Origin: Neorhizobium galegae bv. officinalis
GTDB lineage: Bacteria; Pseudomonadota; Alphaproteobacteria; Rhizobiales; Rhizobiaceae
DNA length: 64,000 nt
Direction: 5' to 3'
Assembly: GCA_000985875.1 (NCBI GenBank)
Contig: CCRI01000005.1
Coordinates: forward strand, 248,001 to 312,000
Part shown: in pieces, positions 49,838 through 59,363 of the stretch
Position numbering within the stretch: the first letter of the stretch is position 1
Layout: every line of letters starts with the position of its first letter
Position numbers and translations under genes: made by a program
Notes under the pieces: model-generated
The model's database searches: none
What the model saw: only the letters and a program-made list of their open reading frames with translations
Told to the model about the DNA's origin: nothing

Positions 49838-52063
49838 CTACAGGTCCGCTGCTTTCATTAGCTCGTCAAATAGCTTGGCGTATTTGGAGGAAACAGAGGC
49901 TAGATCGTATTCTTTAATCGCCTTTTCACGTGCCGCAAGTCTTAGGCTTTCCGCTTGGGCTCGATTGGTAAGCCATTTTATCCCAGCGGCCAATTCATCC
50001 GTGTCGAAAGGGCGCGCCAGCCAGCCATTCACCCGGTGGTCAATCATATCGCTCAAGCCGGCGACGTCGAAGGCCGCACATGGTGTGCCACAAGCCAGTG
50101 CCTCTGCAATCGTGTTTGGCAAATTATCTTCTCGCGAGGCACAAACGAACACGTCTGCAGCGGAATATGCCATGGCTAGGTCATCATCATTTTTTATATT
50201 GCCGAGCGCATGCAACCGGACACCATCCGGAAGTTGCGAGAAAAAATCTCCATCACCAAACGTGAGTAACGTACACGGAAATTTGAGTTTTCCAAGACAT
50301 TCAATGAGAAGATCGCTTCCTTTTCTAGGGTCATTCAGGCTTTGTGCTCCAAATAGAATGACGCACTCATCTATTGAAATACCAAAATGTGATCGCGATA
50401 CTTCTTGATCATACGGCTTAAATACATCTGTATCCAAACCATTTGGAATGACTTCAATCCGGCGGCCAGCCAATAGGCTACTTTCAGCTGCAATCTCGGC
50501 AAGCCACCTACTGGGGCAAACAATCGTTAGATCCATCTTCCGATATACCTCAGCCTTGGTTTGTATTAGTTGCCGAGAGATATCAAAAGCATCCGAACTT
50601 CCCAGTTGCGGACATTGACCGCACTCCTCGCGGTATCTGGTGCAGTCCCCGGTGTAATGGCAGCCACCAGTGAAAGCCCAGGTGTCATGCAGTGTCCAGA
50701 CAACAGGTCGCTTTAAGGCCACCAGTTCGTCAAAGTCCACAACTCCATCTACGACCCAATTTAGGTGCACAAGTGCAGGCCTTGTCCGAGCGAGGGAAAT
50801 CCTCAAGGGATTCTGGCTCAACGACGGAGAGAAGAAGGACCCCTCGCGGAGGGAATACCGCCTAAGCAGCCTTTTTTCGTGACGCGTGAACCGTCGCGCA
50901 ATTTTCCCCCGGATGGATCGGCTATCAAGCCCCCAAACTGCCGAGTCAGAGTCCTCTCTGACGAGGGTAAGATAGACTGAATTTGGGTAGATCTGCCTAA
51001 TGCCACTAAACACCCTCCAAGCAGCCCGCGCCGCTCCACCCTTTTTCTGGTAGGTATTAACTGTGAGTATATCAACTTGGGAGGGAGAGCCGAAAGCGAA
51101 GCTTAACAGAAAAGAGGGCAGGCTCCGGCCGTAGCTTGCTACCTTTCGTGCAGCGCGATTTATGCCACGAAACGGACCGCTCTGCCGAGGATATAGCGGT
51201 CCGTTAAACGCGGTCACAAACCGAGCTGCGATTCGCGGATCCATAACATCGGCCGGGCTAAAACGTTTTGGATACCAGTCGTCTTCGAGCTTTGTGTGGA
51301 CGAAGCGCGGATTTGGTTTGGTGTGCACCCCTGAATTGTCCAATCCGATATTCTGGACCAGCGACTTTCTCGGATACATGCAACGCATGTCGTTTGCATA
51401 GTGAGCGAAGCTAAAGCGGATCGCCCATGAGTCGATCTTACCTTCCTTCTGCTGGCGAAGCATTTTAGTAAGATCTCGACCACCCTTGTCAAACTCCGCC
51501 CGTGCCATCTCGTCCTTCATGAAATCGGCAAAATAGCTCATGTCCCAATCAACGAGATTCCAACGATCGCGCCAAGTCCCCCAGGACCATGAGGAGCAAC
51601 GGTATCCCGCGAAGGTATCGTAAGGAAAGTCACGAGGAATATGTAGATAACCCTCGGGGAGCCGATAGCCGGTTACTGAAAAAGCCTTTGGATCATTTGA
51701 ATAGCGATCCAAAGCATCGTTCATGAAGGCGATGAAATTCTTAGTTGTAACGAGATCATCTTCCAGAACTATGATCCGACCATGCTCTCTTAGCAATTCG
51801 CTCACGCCGGTGATGACGGAATTCGCCAACCCCATGTTGACTGAGCGTGTGATGAGGGAGACGGAGGCAAATCCCGAGACCCCGCGAACGACTTCACGAA
51901 CCGATGCAACAGAGGCCGTATCAGCATCCGACTTAGGCCCGTCGCTGAAAACATAGAGGTCTGTCTCAGGAGCCAGCGTGTTCCTGACGAGGGCCTCGAG
52001 TGTTGCCCTCGTGTGTTCAGGACGGTTATAGGTGAACAGTGCGACTGGCGACCGTATTGGCAT
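49838..52063 (-). CDS. GT2-GT4 fused glycosyltransferase
   Basis: A 741-residue two-domain protein. Residues 1-280 are a GT2-like domain (SPVALFTYNRPEHTRATLEAL, then IIVLEDD with Asp102-Asp103, a DxD-type metal site). After a short linker, residues about 325-735 form a GT4 domain (KKGGAARAAWRVF, PNGLDTDVFKP, and SREDNLPNTIAEALACG, the EX7E-type donor site). It would add two sugars in sequence. I see no frameshift joining the halves. Confidence 0.88.
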   Translation of the reverse strand: MPIRSPVALFTYNRPEHTRATLEALVRNTLAPETDLYVFSDGPKSDADTASVASVREVVRGVSGFASVSLITRSVNMGLANSVITGVSELLREHGRIIVLEDDLVTTKNFIAFMNDALDRYSNDPKAFSVTGYRLPEGYLHIPRDFPYDTFAGYRCSSWSWGTWRDRWNLVDWDMSYFADFMKDEMARAEFDKGGRDLTKMLRQQKEGKIDSWAIRFSFAHYANDMRCMYPRKSLVQNIGLDNSGVHTKPNPRFVHTKLEDDWYPKRFSPADVMDPRIAARFVTAFNGPLYPRQSGPFRGINRAARKVASYGRSLPSFLLSFAFGSPSQVDILTVNTYQKKGGAARAAWRVFSGIRQIYPNSVYLTLVREDSDSAVWGLDSRSIRGKIARRFTRHEKRLLRRYSLREGSFFSPSLSQNPLRISLARTRPALVHLNWVVDGVVDFDELVALKRPVVWTLHDTWAFTGGCHYTGDCTRYREECGQCPQLGSSDAFDISRQLIQTKAEVYRKMDLTIVCPSRWLAEIAAESSLLAGRRIEVIPNGLDTDVFKPYDQEVSRSHFGISIDECVILFGAQSLNDPRKGSDLLIECLGKLKFPCTLLTFGDGDFFSQLPDGVRLHALGNIKNDDDLAMAYSAADVFVCASREDNLPNTIAEALACGTPCAAFDVAGLSDMIDHRVNGWLARPFDTDELAAGIKWLTNRAQAESLRLAAREKAIKEYDLASVSSKYAKLFDELMKAADL

Positions 52064-52191
52064 AGTAGATGTTGGCTCCGCAACGCTAAGCAGATTTGAA
52101 GACTGATTTCGCCCTAGGCGTCTGAACTAAGTGCGCAATGTTTCGGCTAGTGGCATTTCAAAGGCGCAAAATATAAAAGCGAAGCCAAGTG

Positions 52192-53010
52192 CTATTCTCG
52201 AACAAATGTCGCATTGCAGCCTTCGATGGTAACGCAGCGCATTCCGGCACCGGATAGCATGCTAATATGCTGGGCAATTCGGTCATCTGCGCGGCCATCA
52301 AGCGGAGAATGGCATTCATCGAACTCGATCAAAAGGATGCGCGGCAAAGTGAGCGATGAAACGATGTCCTCGATCACTTGATACTCAGCTCCCTCGATAT
52401 CTATCTTCAGCAAATCCAATTGCGTGTCGCCATGTCTTTCCATCAGTGTTTTGACACGATGGCACTGTGCGATGAAGAAATCCTCGGTCCCTTGCAAATT
52501 GACTGCAGAGCAAGAGACGTGATCCGGATTTTTTGGCAGATAGAAACGCATCTCTGCGTCTTTCCCCGCAAGGCCAACCTCCCAAAATGTAATTCTCTGC
52601 AGATCCTGCTGGCTCACGTCATAGAATTCGGTCTCGGCGCTACTCACGCAGAACGGTAAACCCGAAGCAACCGCATTGGACAATTGCTTGAAGTGCTCGA
52701 TGGCCCTGGGTGTTGGATCGATTATTCGCACATCACACGAAAAACCACGGGCCAACTGGCAGTCAAAGCTAATATCTTCCCCGGCCCCAGCGAGATAGCA
52801 TACACTTGCCGAGGTTAAACCATGGGCTTTCGGCAGGTGCCATCCGCCATAGCCGCTACCAAGCCTTATGATTTGGGACGATGGCAGGAGGCCGGCAGGA
52901 GCAACATGCTTCGAAAGCGGCGAATCTCTACGGACCTCTCGATGTTTGCGTCCGAATGCTCGATCCGAGAGACGCTTCAACAGTTGAACCACGCTAATTA
53001 TCTCCAACAA
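52192..53010 (-). CDS. FkbM-family methyltransferase
   Basis: A 272-residue protein with the FkbM core (LLKIDIEGAEYQVI). The N-terminus holds a variable region. Probable sugar O-methyltransferase. It is minus strand, next to the fused glycosyltransferase. Confidence 0.85.
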   Translation of the reverse strand: MLEIISVVQLLKRLSDRAFGRKHREVRRDSPLSKHVAPAGLLPSSQIIRLGSGYGGWHLPKAHGLTSASVCYLAGAGEDISFDCQLARGFSCDVRIIDPTPRAIEHFKQLSNAVASGLPFCVSSAETEFYDVSQQDLQRITFWEVGLAGKDAEMRFYLPKNPDHVSCSAVNLQGTEDFFIAQCHRVKTLMERHGDTQLDLLKIDIEGAEYQVIEDIVSSLTLPRILLIEFDECHSPLDGRADDRIAQHISMLSGAGMRCVTIEGCNATFVRE

Positions 53011-53107
53011 CTTAGGTTGCCGAAACCTACCGACAATCCGGCTTTACGTCAAAGCTGATTACTCTTTCGGCTTCCGACGATAATTTCCACTTTGGGACGC
53101 TCAACGG

Positions 53108-53507
53108 CTTGAACTTCACGCATGGCCGGCAGCGATCGAGGACAGCTACTTCTTCGGCCGATATCCTCTCATCTGGGGTGGGCGACCTGGCGCCGAGTTG
53201 TACCAGGGCGGCTCGACGCCTGAGGCTATCAAATTATTGCCTCACAATGGCTTCAGCGACAAATCAGTATACAGCCGAGGGGGCAATCTGATCAGCAATC
53301 TCGGTTCCGCGCGGATGCAACGCATACCTCAAGGTCTAACAATGTCGCGGACCTTCCCCGCCGGAGCGTGGAGTTTCCGCTGCGCCACCCGCAAGTGCCT
53401 GCCACGAACTCCTCGCCGACGATATCTATATGCGCGAGCGCTGCTATCGAAAGAAGAAGGAAATGAGGCTGGAGCGTATCCTGAGAAAGATATGCCCGAA
53501 ACACTGA
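53108..53507 (+). pseudogene. Frameshifted glycosyltransferase remnant
   Basis: The C-terminal part of a GT2-like glycosyltransferase, readable only by switching frames. SYFFGRYPLIWG (one frame) continues as WATWRR (next frame, one base missing in the Gly codon), then NLISNLG, then ADATHTSRSNNVADLPRRSVEFPL, then ADDIYMRERCYRKKKEMRLE up to a TGA at 53505-53507. These match the familiar order of such enzymes. It has at least three shifts and an internal stop. Confidence 0.8.
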
Positions 53508-53718
53508 CAGGAACTGGTGGCCAGCCCATAATCATCGCCGCGGTATTCGACCCGCGCCATGCAGCGTGGCGGGATTTTGCTTATCTGCCTGAATCGTTTG
53601 ACGTCGCTATAGCACAGGCTCGACGCGATATGCTATCTGGCGCCACGTGTCCATGTCCATGCAAAGGGCTCCAGAGACGGCGATCCCATCGTTTTTGGAA
53701 GCTACGGAGTGAAATTCA

Positions 53719-54411
53719 ATGCCCAAACTGCGTCTTCCTTTTAAAAAGAAAAAGCCTGGCAGCGCATATTTTGGGCTCAACGAGTTGGATCGGAAGATCG
53801 AGAAATATATCGACTACGACAACGGGTTCTACGTGGAACTGGGCGCCAATGACGGCATTCGCCAGTCCAACACCTATTATTTCGAAAAAAATCGCGGATG
53901 GAGCGGCATCCTCATAGAACCCTCGCCAAACAATTTTCTGGAATGCAGAAGGAACCGCAGCGAGAAGAATGCCATATTTTGCAATGCCTGCGTGCGCTTC
54001 GGTTATCCTCACAAATATGTGGATATGACTTACGGCAACCTCATGAGCGTCTCAACGAATGTCGAGGTCGACTTGGAGAGCGTATCAGCCCATCTGGAAC
54101 TCTCGCGACAATTCCTGAGGAATCGCGAAGCGACATTCGAGTTCGGTGCGGTGGCAAAGCCGCTCAGCACGATCCTGGACGAGGGCAAGGCGCCGGCGCT
54201 GATGGACATCTTGTCGCTGGACGTCGAAGGTGCCGAACTGGAGGTCCTGATGGGTGTGGATTTCGACCGCCACAATTTCAGGTTCATGGTGATAGAGTGC
54301 CGGAATATAGACCGGATGCGAAGTTTCCTGGAAGCCAAGGGCTACTCCCTCCTGGATAAGCTTACGGGGCACGACTACCTGTTCAAGTTCAATATGGCCG
54401 AAACCGCCTGA
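53719..54411 (+). CDS. FkbM-family methyltransferase
   Basis: A 230-residue FkbM-type methyltransferase with the motif-I region VELGANDGIRQSNTYYFE and the FkbM core LSLDVEGAELEVLMG. Complete and in one frame. It directly follows the glycosyltransferase pseudogene. Probably methylates a sugar residue of the surface glycan. Confidence 0.86.
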   Translation: MPKLRLPFKKKKPGSAYFGLNELDRKIEKYIDYDNGFYVELGANDGIRQSNTYYFEKNRGWSGILIEPSPNNFLECRRNRSEKNAIFCNACVRFGYPHKYVDMTYGNLMSVSTNVEVDLESVSAHLELSRQFLRNREATFEFGAVAKPLSTILDEGKAPALMDILSLDVEGAELEVLMGVDFDRHNFRFMVIECRNIDRMRSFLEAKGYSLLDKLTGHDYLFKFNMAETA

Positions 54412-54554
54412 TGATCCACCTTAGAAGCCCCGACGGAAGCGGTTGCCGTGCGGTGCTTATCTTCTGTCTCTGATAATCGGCCCCCAATGCAACGGATCAG
54501 GCCCCTTGCGCGTTGCGCGCCATTGGCTCGCATGGTGCGGGTCAACAACATGGC

Positions 54555-55961
54555 ATGCTGATGCGGCTCGGCGCAATTCTTGATCGCTGGAACAACCAAT
54601 CCCTCGCCCGGCAGTTTCTGCTCGCGGGAGGTTTGGTCGCCTTCGCGGCGATGCTTTTGGTCGGTGCCTTCGTGACCAGCCTCATCGAAGCGGCGGTCAC
54701 CCGCAATTCGGCAGCTTCCACCGCCCTTTATGTCGACAGCATCATCGCCCCGCTGCTCCCGGACATGAAGACCAACCAGACGCTCGACGACGTCACCACC
54801 CGCGCGCTCGACGAAACCTTCGGCCAGGGCGCGCTCGGCGGCCAGGTCATATCCTTCAAGCTCTGGCGCAGGGACGGCACGATCCTCTATGCAACGGACA
54901 AAAGCATGGTGGGGCAGAAATACGGTCCGAGCGAGGGTCTGAGAACCGCATTTTCCGGACAGATGGTGGCGCGCTTCGGCCTTGCCGAGGACCCGGAAAG
55001 CAAGGCCGAGCGCGCGACCGGGATGCCACTTCTCGAGATCTACAATCCCATCCTGCAACCTTGGTCGGGAGAGGTCGTCGCGGTCTCGGAGTTCTACGAG
55101 GTCGCGGGCGATTTTGAGCGCAGCCTTTACCAGGCCCAGCTTCGCAGCTGGGCTGCGGTTGCCGGCGTCACGCTCGCCTTCTTCCTGATCCTTTCGGCGA
55201 TCGTTTTCCGCGGCAGCCGCACGATCGACCATCAGCGGCAGGCGCTGACGCAGCGGGTCGCTGAACTCTCTGATCTCCTTTCGCAAAACAGGACCCTTCA
55301 CGCGCGGGCTCAGCGCGCCTCGCGGCGCGCCACCGCCCTCAACGAGAGTTATCTGCGCCGGCTCGGCGCCGACCTGCATGATGGGCCGGCCCAGCTTGTC
55401 GCTTATGCGGCACTGCGGGTGGACAGCCGGCTCCTGACCGATCCCGCAACCCCGCCCGACGCCCGCGAAGCGGAGGTTACCACGATCAAGGCGCGCCTCG
55501 ACGAAGCGATGGACGAGATCCGTAGCATCTGCAGTGGTCTGGTTCTGCCGCAGATCGAGACCGCCGAACTGCCCGACGTGCTGCAGCGCGCCGTCAACGC
55601 GCACCGGCAGCGCACCGGCGTCGCTGTCGCGCTGTCGGTGTCAAGCGGATCGCGAGCGCTTTCGCCCTCGGCCAAGATCTGCATCTATCGCTTCGTGCAG
55701 GAGGCCCTCAACAACGGTTTCCGGCACGGCGGCGGCGTGGAGCAGAGCGTCCGCCAGAGTTTTGACAACGGCAATGTCGTTGTCGAAGTTTCCGATCGGG
55801 GGCCGGGTTTCGATCCCCAACACATCCGCCCGGAGGGCCTCGGGCTCGCAGGGCTCAGGGAGCGGATCGAAAGCCTCGGCGGGACATTTTCAATCATCAC
55901 ATCGAAGGACGGAACCACGGTCAGAATGTCGCTGAACGTGCATGAAATGGAGCAGGCCTGA
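54555..55961 (+). CDS. Sensor histidine kinase, NarX-type
   Basis: A kinase of about 468 residues with two membrane helices (about 20-42 and 197-218) flanking a periplasmic sensor. The HisKA_3 box is [11 protein letters not shown] (His275), followed by an HATPase domain ([11 protein letters not shown], then DRGPGFDP and [11 protein letters not shown]). ATG 54555 is chosen; TTG 54513 is possible. It overlaps its regulator by 1 base. Confidence 0.9.
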   Translation: MLMRLGAILDRWNNQSLARQFLLAGGLVAFAAMLLVGAFVTSLIEAAVTRNSAASTALYVDSIIAPLLPDMKTNQTLDDVTTRALDETFGQGALGGQVISFKLWRRDGTILYATDKSMVGQKYGPSEGLRTAFSGQMVARFGLAEDPESKAERATGMPLLEIYNPILQPWSGEVVAVSEFYEVAGDFERSLYQAQLRSWAAVAGVTLAFFLILSAIVFRGSRTIDHQRQALTQRVAELSDLLSQNRTLHARAQRASRRATALNESYLRRLGADLHDGPAQLVAYAALRVDSRLLTDPATPPDAREAEVTTIKARLDEAMDEIRSICSGLVLPQIETAELPDVLQRAVNAHRQRTGVAVALSVSSGSRALSPSAKICIYRFVQEALNNGFRHGGGVEQSVRQSFDNGNVVVEVSDRGPGFDPQHIRPEGLGLAGLRERIESLGGTFSIITSKDGTTVRMSLNVHEMEQA

Positions 55962-56632
55962 TGACAGGAATAAAGATTGCGGTCGTCGACGATCATCCGT
56001 TGTTCCGCGAAGGCGTGACGCGCAGCTTCGGCGAGATCGAGGATTTCGAGATGGTCGGCGAAGGCGGTTCGCGCGACGACGCGCTGCGTATCGTTCGGGA
56101 ATTGTGCCCGGACGTGATGCTGATGGACATTTCCATGCCCGGAAACGGGCTCCAAGCCATTGCCGAAGCGCTCGATCATTGCCCGGACCTGAAGATCGTT
56201 ATGCTGACCGTCTCGGAGGCGAGCGAAGACATTGCAACCGCGCTGAAGCTCGGCGCAAAAGGCTACGTTCTCAAGGGTGTCGGCTCCAGAGGCCTGGCAG
56301 ACGTGGTGAGAACCGTGGCATCGGGTGAGAGCTATGTTTCACCTGCCCTTTCGGCGAGGCTGATCGCCGGCCTATCCGCCTCCGGCGAAACCCCGGCAAA
56401 GCCCAGCCTTTTGTCGGAATTGACCGATCGCGAACAGGAGGTTCTAAGCCTCGTGGCATCAGGCCTCAGCAACAAGCGGGTGGCGCGCGAACTCGATCTT
56501 CACGAAAAGACCGTCAAGCATCACATGACGCGCATCCTGTCGAAGCTGAAGGTGACCAATCGGACGGAGGCGGCCCTGGCTCTTCGCGATGCGACCGATC
56601 AACGCTCAGCGGCCGAAAGACCGCAATCTTGA
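55961..56632 (+). CDS. LuxR-family response regulator
   Basis: A 223-residue NarL/FixJ-type regulator. The receiver has Asp10-Asp11 and phosphoacceptor Asp56 (MLMDISMPG), and the C-terminal HTH is [27 protein letters not shown]. Partner of the adjacent kinase. Target genes unknown. Confidence 0.93.
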   Translation: MTGIKIAVVDDHPLFREGVTRSFGEIEDFEMVGEGGSRDDALRIVRELCPDVMLMDISMPGNGLQAIAEALDHCPDLKIVMLTVSEASEDIATALKLGAKGYVLKGVGSRGLADVVRTVASGESYVSPALSARLIAGLSASGETPAKPSLLSELTDREQEVLSLVASGLSNKRVARELDLHEKTVKHHMTRILSKLKVTNRTEAALALRDATDQRSAAERPQS

Positions 56633-57214
56633 GGCATCCGAAGGGGTCGCGGTCCGGGTGACGATCGTGCGGGAGCGCGAATCCCGCATCTCGTAGCGGC
56701 CTTGTGAAATCCGTTCCGTCGCGCCGTTTTGATGGCGGACGGTTATCGAGGATCCGCGAACATCGACCTCGACGCCGGCTTTCGCTGGAGCAGCCGGGGT
56801 GGCGGGTTGCGCGGGTGTCGCCGGGGCCCTGCCGGGATTTGCGGCCCCGCCTGCTGAAGCCGATCCGGCGCCCGCACCGGTTCCCGAGCCACCGGTGCCG
56901 TTATCGGCTCCGCCGGCGTTACCATTCCCGTTGCCGCCGCTATTGCCGTTGCCATTTCCGCTATTGCCGGAGTCGCCGCCGGCATTGTCGCCGCCGTTTC
57001 CGTTGCCATTGCCGCCAGAACCGCCGTTGCCGTTTTCACCGCCGTTTCCACCATTGCTTCCGCCGCCGCCATTGCCATTGCCTTCCTGGGCCGCGACGCT
57101 CGACAGCGCGACGCGCAGCATGCCATCCGCACCGGCCACCACCTTCAAGGGCAGCACGGTTGCAACAATCGCTGTGAGCGCTCCGCTCACGAAAAGCATT
57201 TTACGGATCAGCAT
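56606..57214 (-). CDS. Gly/Asn-rich secreted protein
   Basis: A 202-residue exported protein. A signal-like N-terminus ([20 protein letters not shown]) is followed by about 75 residues of Gly/Asn repeats and a conserved basic tail ([20 protein letters not shown], then [16 protein letters not shown]). Its 3' end overlaps the regulator's 3' end by 27 bases. Function unknown. Confidence 0.7.
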   Translation of the reverse strand: MLIRKMLFVSGALTAIVATVLPLKVVAGADGMLRVALSSVAAQEGNGNGGGGSNGGNGGENGNGGSGGNGNGNGGDNAGGDSGNSGNGNGNSGGNGNGNAGGADNGTGGSGTGAGAGSASAGGAANPGRAPATPAQPATPAAPAKAGVEVDVRGSSITVRHQNGATERISQGRYEMRDSRSRTIVTRTATPSDASRLRSFGR

Positions 57215-57567
57215 CTCTCGGCTCCTGGGTGGCCATCTCCTGCTTGGGGCATTTTTGAACTGGTATGCAAGTCTAAATCGGACACCTGCCTAATGGTTCC
57301 GTAGCGCAATTCCCGGTCAAAGAGCCCGCCGACCGCGACAGGATGGTCGGCGGGCAAGGTTCTGCGCTGAAAAGGACCGATGATTGCGCAGGAACCGGAT
57401 CTGATCCCATCAGGCGGCAAGCGCTCCCAAGATGGCAATGCAGACAGAAAGCCGCGACAGGGATCGGAAGCCACCTGGACCGCGAACATGCCGTTGTCCG
57501 TGACGGAAACCCCCTGAAAAACCTCCAGGCCCAACGGCACCCTATCAGTCCGGTTTCGCGATTTCAT
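57208..57567 (-). CDS. Possible small gene, unknown
   Basis: A 119-codon minus-strand frame whose stop overlaps the start of the Gly/Asn-rich gene (ATGCTGA), suggesting coupling. A purine-rich GGGGAG directly abuts the ATG. No family is recognised. A perfect 11-bp inverted repeat lies inside it at 57324-57355. It may not be real. Confidence 0.38.
   Translation of the reverse strand: MKSRNRTDRVPLGLEVFQGVSVTDNGMFAVQVASDPCRGFLSALPSWERLPPDGIRSGSCAIIGPFQRRTLPADHPVAVGGLFDRELRYGTIRQVSDLDLHTSSKMPQAGDGHPGAERC
57324..57355. repeat. 11-bp inverted repeat
   Basis: Perfect arms gcccgccgacc and ggtcggcgggc with a 10-base loop. No thymine run follows. Role unclear. Confidence 0.45.
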
Positions 57568-57762
57568 CTCCCCTTAGACCTTTAACCCGCCCCCTCAGAC
57601 CAAAGGCCCAACGACGATCAGCCCGAAGTCCTGCTCTGCCCGACTGAAGCCCGAACGGCGGAACGAGCGGTGGCACCCGTAGTTGGACGGTGATTGCGAA
57701 CCCAGGCAGTGGCTCGCAAATGAAACAAAGGCTCAAGAGAAATAGGAGGTAGAGGAAACAGC

Positions 57763-58575
57763 ATGAAAACCACAATGAAACAGACGCTCGCGATAGCGCT
57801 TCTTGCCGGATCGACGCTTTCGGTGGTTCCGGCTATCGCTCAGACTCAAGCTCCCGCAACCGGCCAGGACAGTGGCTCGCCCACCCTGCCACGCAAGCTC
57901 CCGCCGGGTTCGGACGGTTCGTCCGGCGCCAAGCAGACCCAGCCGCAACAGGACATGGGTGCGACGACGCAGCAGCCGCAGGGTGGCGCCAGCGGCAGCA
58001 GTTCGACGACTGCCCAAAGCACGGCCGACGATCCGCAGCGCCTGAAGAAGGGTGACACCGCAGCTCAGGAAAAGCCGGCCGATGCGAAGAAGGCGCAATC
58101 CGCTGACGCCCAGACAGGCACCAAGGACAACACCGCGCAGCAGAAACCTGCCGGCCAGAACGGTAGCTCCACGGCCGCCACTTCCGGCTCGGGCTCGGGC
58201 TCGGGAACCGATGCCAACAAGTCGGCCACCGAAGACACTGCCCGCCAGAACAACGGCGCACAGCAGCCTGACTCTAACCAGGCCGCAACCGGTAAACCTT
58301 CCAACGAGACCACGGGCAGCATCAACATCTCCACTGAACAGCGGACGCAAGTGCGCCAGATCCTCGTCCAGAACAAGGTCGAGCCGGTCGATGTCAATAT
58401 CAGGGTCGATGTCGGCGTCGCCGTTCCGACCACCGTGGAACTGCACCCTCTGCCGCCGCGCATCGTCGAGATCGTTCCGGCCTATCGCGGCTACGAATAC
58501 TTCGTGCTGGCAGACGGCCGGATCATCATCGTCGAACCCTCGAGCCACAAGATCGTCTACATCCTGGTCGGCTGA
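57763..58575 (+). CDS. DUF1236 domain secreted protein
   Basis: A 270-residue exported protein: Sec signal (MKTTMKQTLAIALLAGS), a long low-complexity Gln/Ser/Thr/Ala/Gly region (about 25-185), then a DUF1236 domain (EIVPAYRGYEYFVLADGRIIIVEPSSH). Envelope or stress-related role is inferred. First of a small run with the next two genes. Confidence 0.85.
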   Translation: MKTTMKQTLAIALLAGSTLSVVPAIAQTQAPATGQDSGSPTLPRKLPPGSDGSSGAKQTQPQQDMGATTQQPQGGASGSSSTTAQSTADDPQRLKKGDTAAQEKPADAKKAQSADAQTGTKDNTAQQKPAGQNGSSTAATSGSGSGSGTDANKSATEDTARQNNGAQQPDSNQAATGKPSNETTGSINISTEQRTQVRQILVQNKVEPVDVNIRVDVGVAVPTTVELHPLPPRIVEIVPAYRGYEYFVLADGRIIIVEPSSHKIVYILVG

Positions 58576-58597
58576 GCGCCGAACGCGGGAGAGAACC

Positions 58598-58783
58598 ATG
58601 CGTGACCGGGAACCGACAGTGATCCATACGGGCGGCGGCGGTTGGGTCGTCGCCGCCATCCTGCTGATCGTGGTCATCGCAGGCGGGCTCTTCCTGTTCG
58701 AAAGCGGTTACCTCGCAAACCGCGATATCGGCATCCACGTGACCCTGCCGAAGATCGAGCCGCCTGCGCCAGTCACGAGATAA
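58598..58783 (+). CDS. Small single-helix membrane protein
   Basis: A 61-residue protein with one membrane helix (WVVAAILLIVVIAGGLFLFE) and a short tail (DIGIHVTLPKIEPPAP). GGGAGAG precedes ATG. It lies 22 bases after the DUF1236 gene. Unknown function. Confidence 0.68.
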   Translation: MRDREPTVIHTGGGGWVVAAILLIVVIAGGLFLFESGYLANRDIGIHVTLPKIEPPAPVTR

Positions 58784-58855
58784 CAGCCTCAATCGCATTC
58801 CAAGGCGCGGCGCGAACCCCTCGCCCGTGTCGTAACACCCAGAAGGAGAACCATC

Positions 58856-59254
58856 GTGAAAACCAAGATCCTTATTCTTTCCGCCGCCATGCTCGGCGTC
58901 CTCGCTCCTGCAGCTTCGGCCCAGCAAGGCACGGTCAATGGTGCGGCCGGCGGCGCTGTCACCGGTGCGATCATCGGAGGCCCGGTCGGTGCTGCCGTCG
59001 GCGGCGTCGCCGGCGCAGTTGCCGGGACCGCCATCGACCCGCCGCCGGAACGCGTCGTTACCTATGTGGAACAGGCTCCTGCCCCGGCATCGCCCGTCGT
59101 CATCAAGGAGAAGATCGTCGTCGGCAAGCCCATCCCCGAGACCGTCGTGCTGACCCCGGTTCCGGACAGCCCGAAATACGCCTATGCGGTGGTGAACGAA
59201 CAGCGCGTTATCGTCGATCCGCAGACCCGCACGGTCGTGCAGGTCGTCCGGTAA
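58856..59254 (+). CDS. DUF1236 protein with glycine zipper
   Basis: A 132-residue exported protein, starting at GTG with AGAAGGAG upstream. Signal, then a glycine-zipper stretch (GAAGGAVTGAIIGGPVGAAV), then DUF1236 (YAYAVVNEQRVIVDPQTRT). Followed by a terminator. Confidence 0.85.
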   Translation: MKTKILILSAAMLGVLAPAASAQQGTVNGAAGGAVTGAIIGGPVGAAVGGVAGAVAGTAIDPPPERVVTYVEQAPAPASPVVIKEKIVVGKPIPETVVLTPVPDSPKYAYAVVNEQRVIVDPQTRTVVQVVR

Positions 59255-59276
59255 ATCGTACCCCGTCCTGAAACCG

Positions 59277-59315
59277 ATCGGGGGAGAGACCGAAACGTCT
59301 CTCCCCCGATTTGTA
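59277..59315 (+). terminator. Rho-independent terminator after DUF1236 gene
   Basis: A perfect 14-bp stem, atcgggggagagac and gtctctcccccgat (59277-59310), with a cgaaac loop and ttgtatt after it. Confidence 0.8.
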
Positions 59316-59363
59316 TTCACGGGAAAAAGGGCCTCCACGAAAATCGCCGAAGAGACCGCGCCT

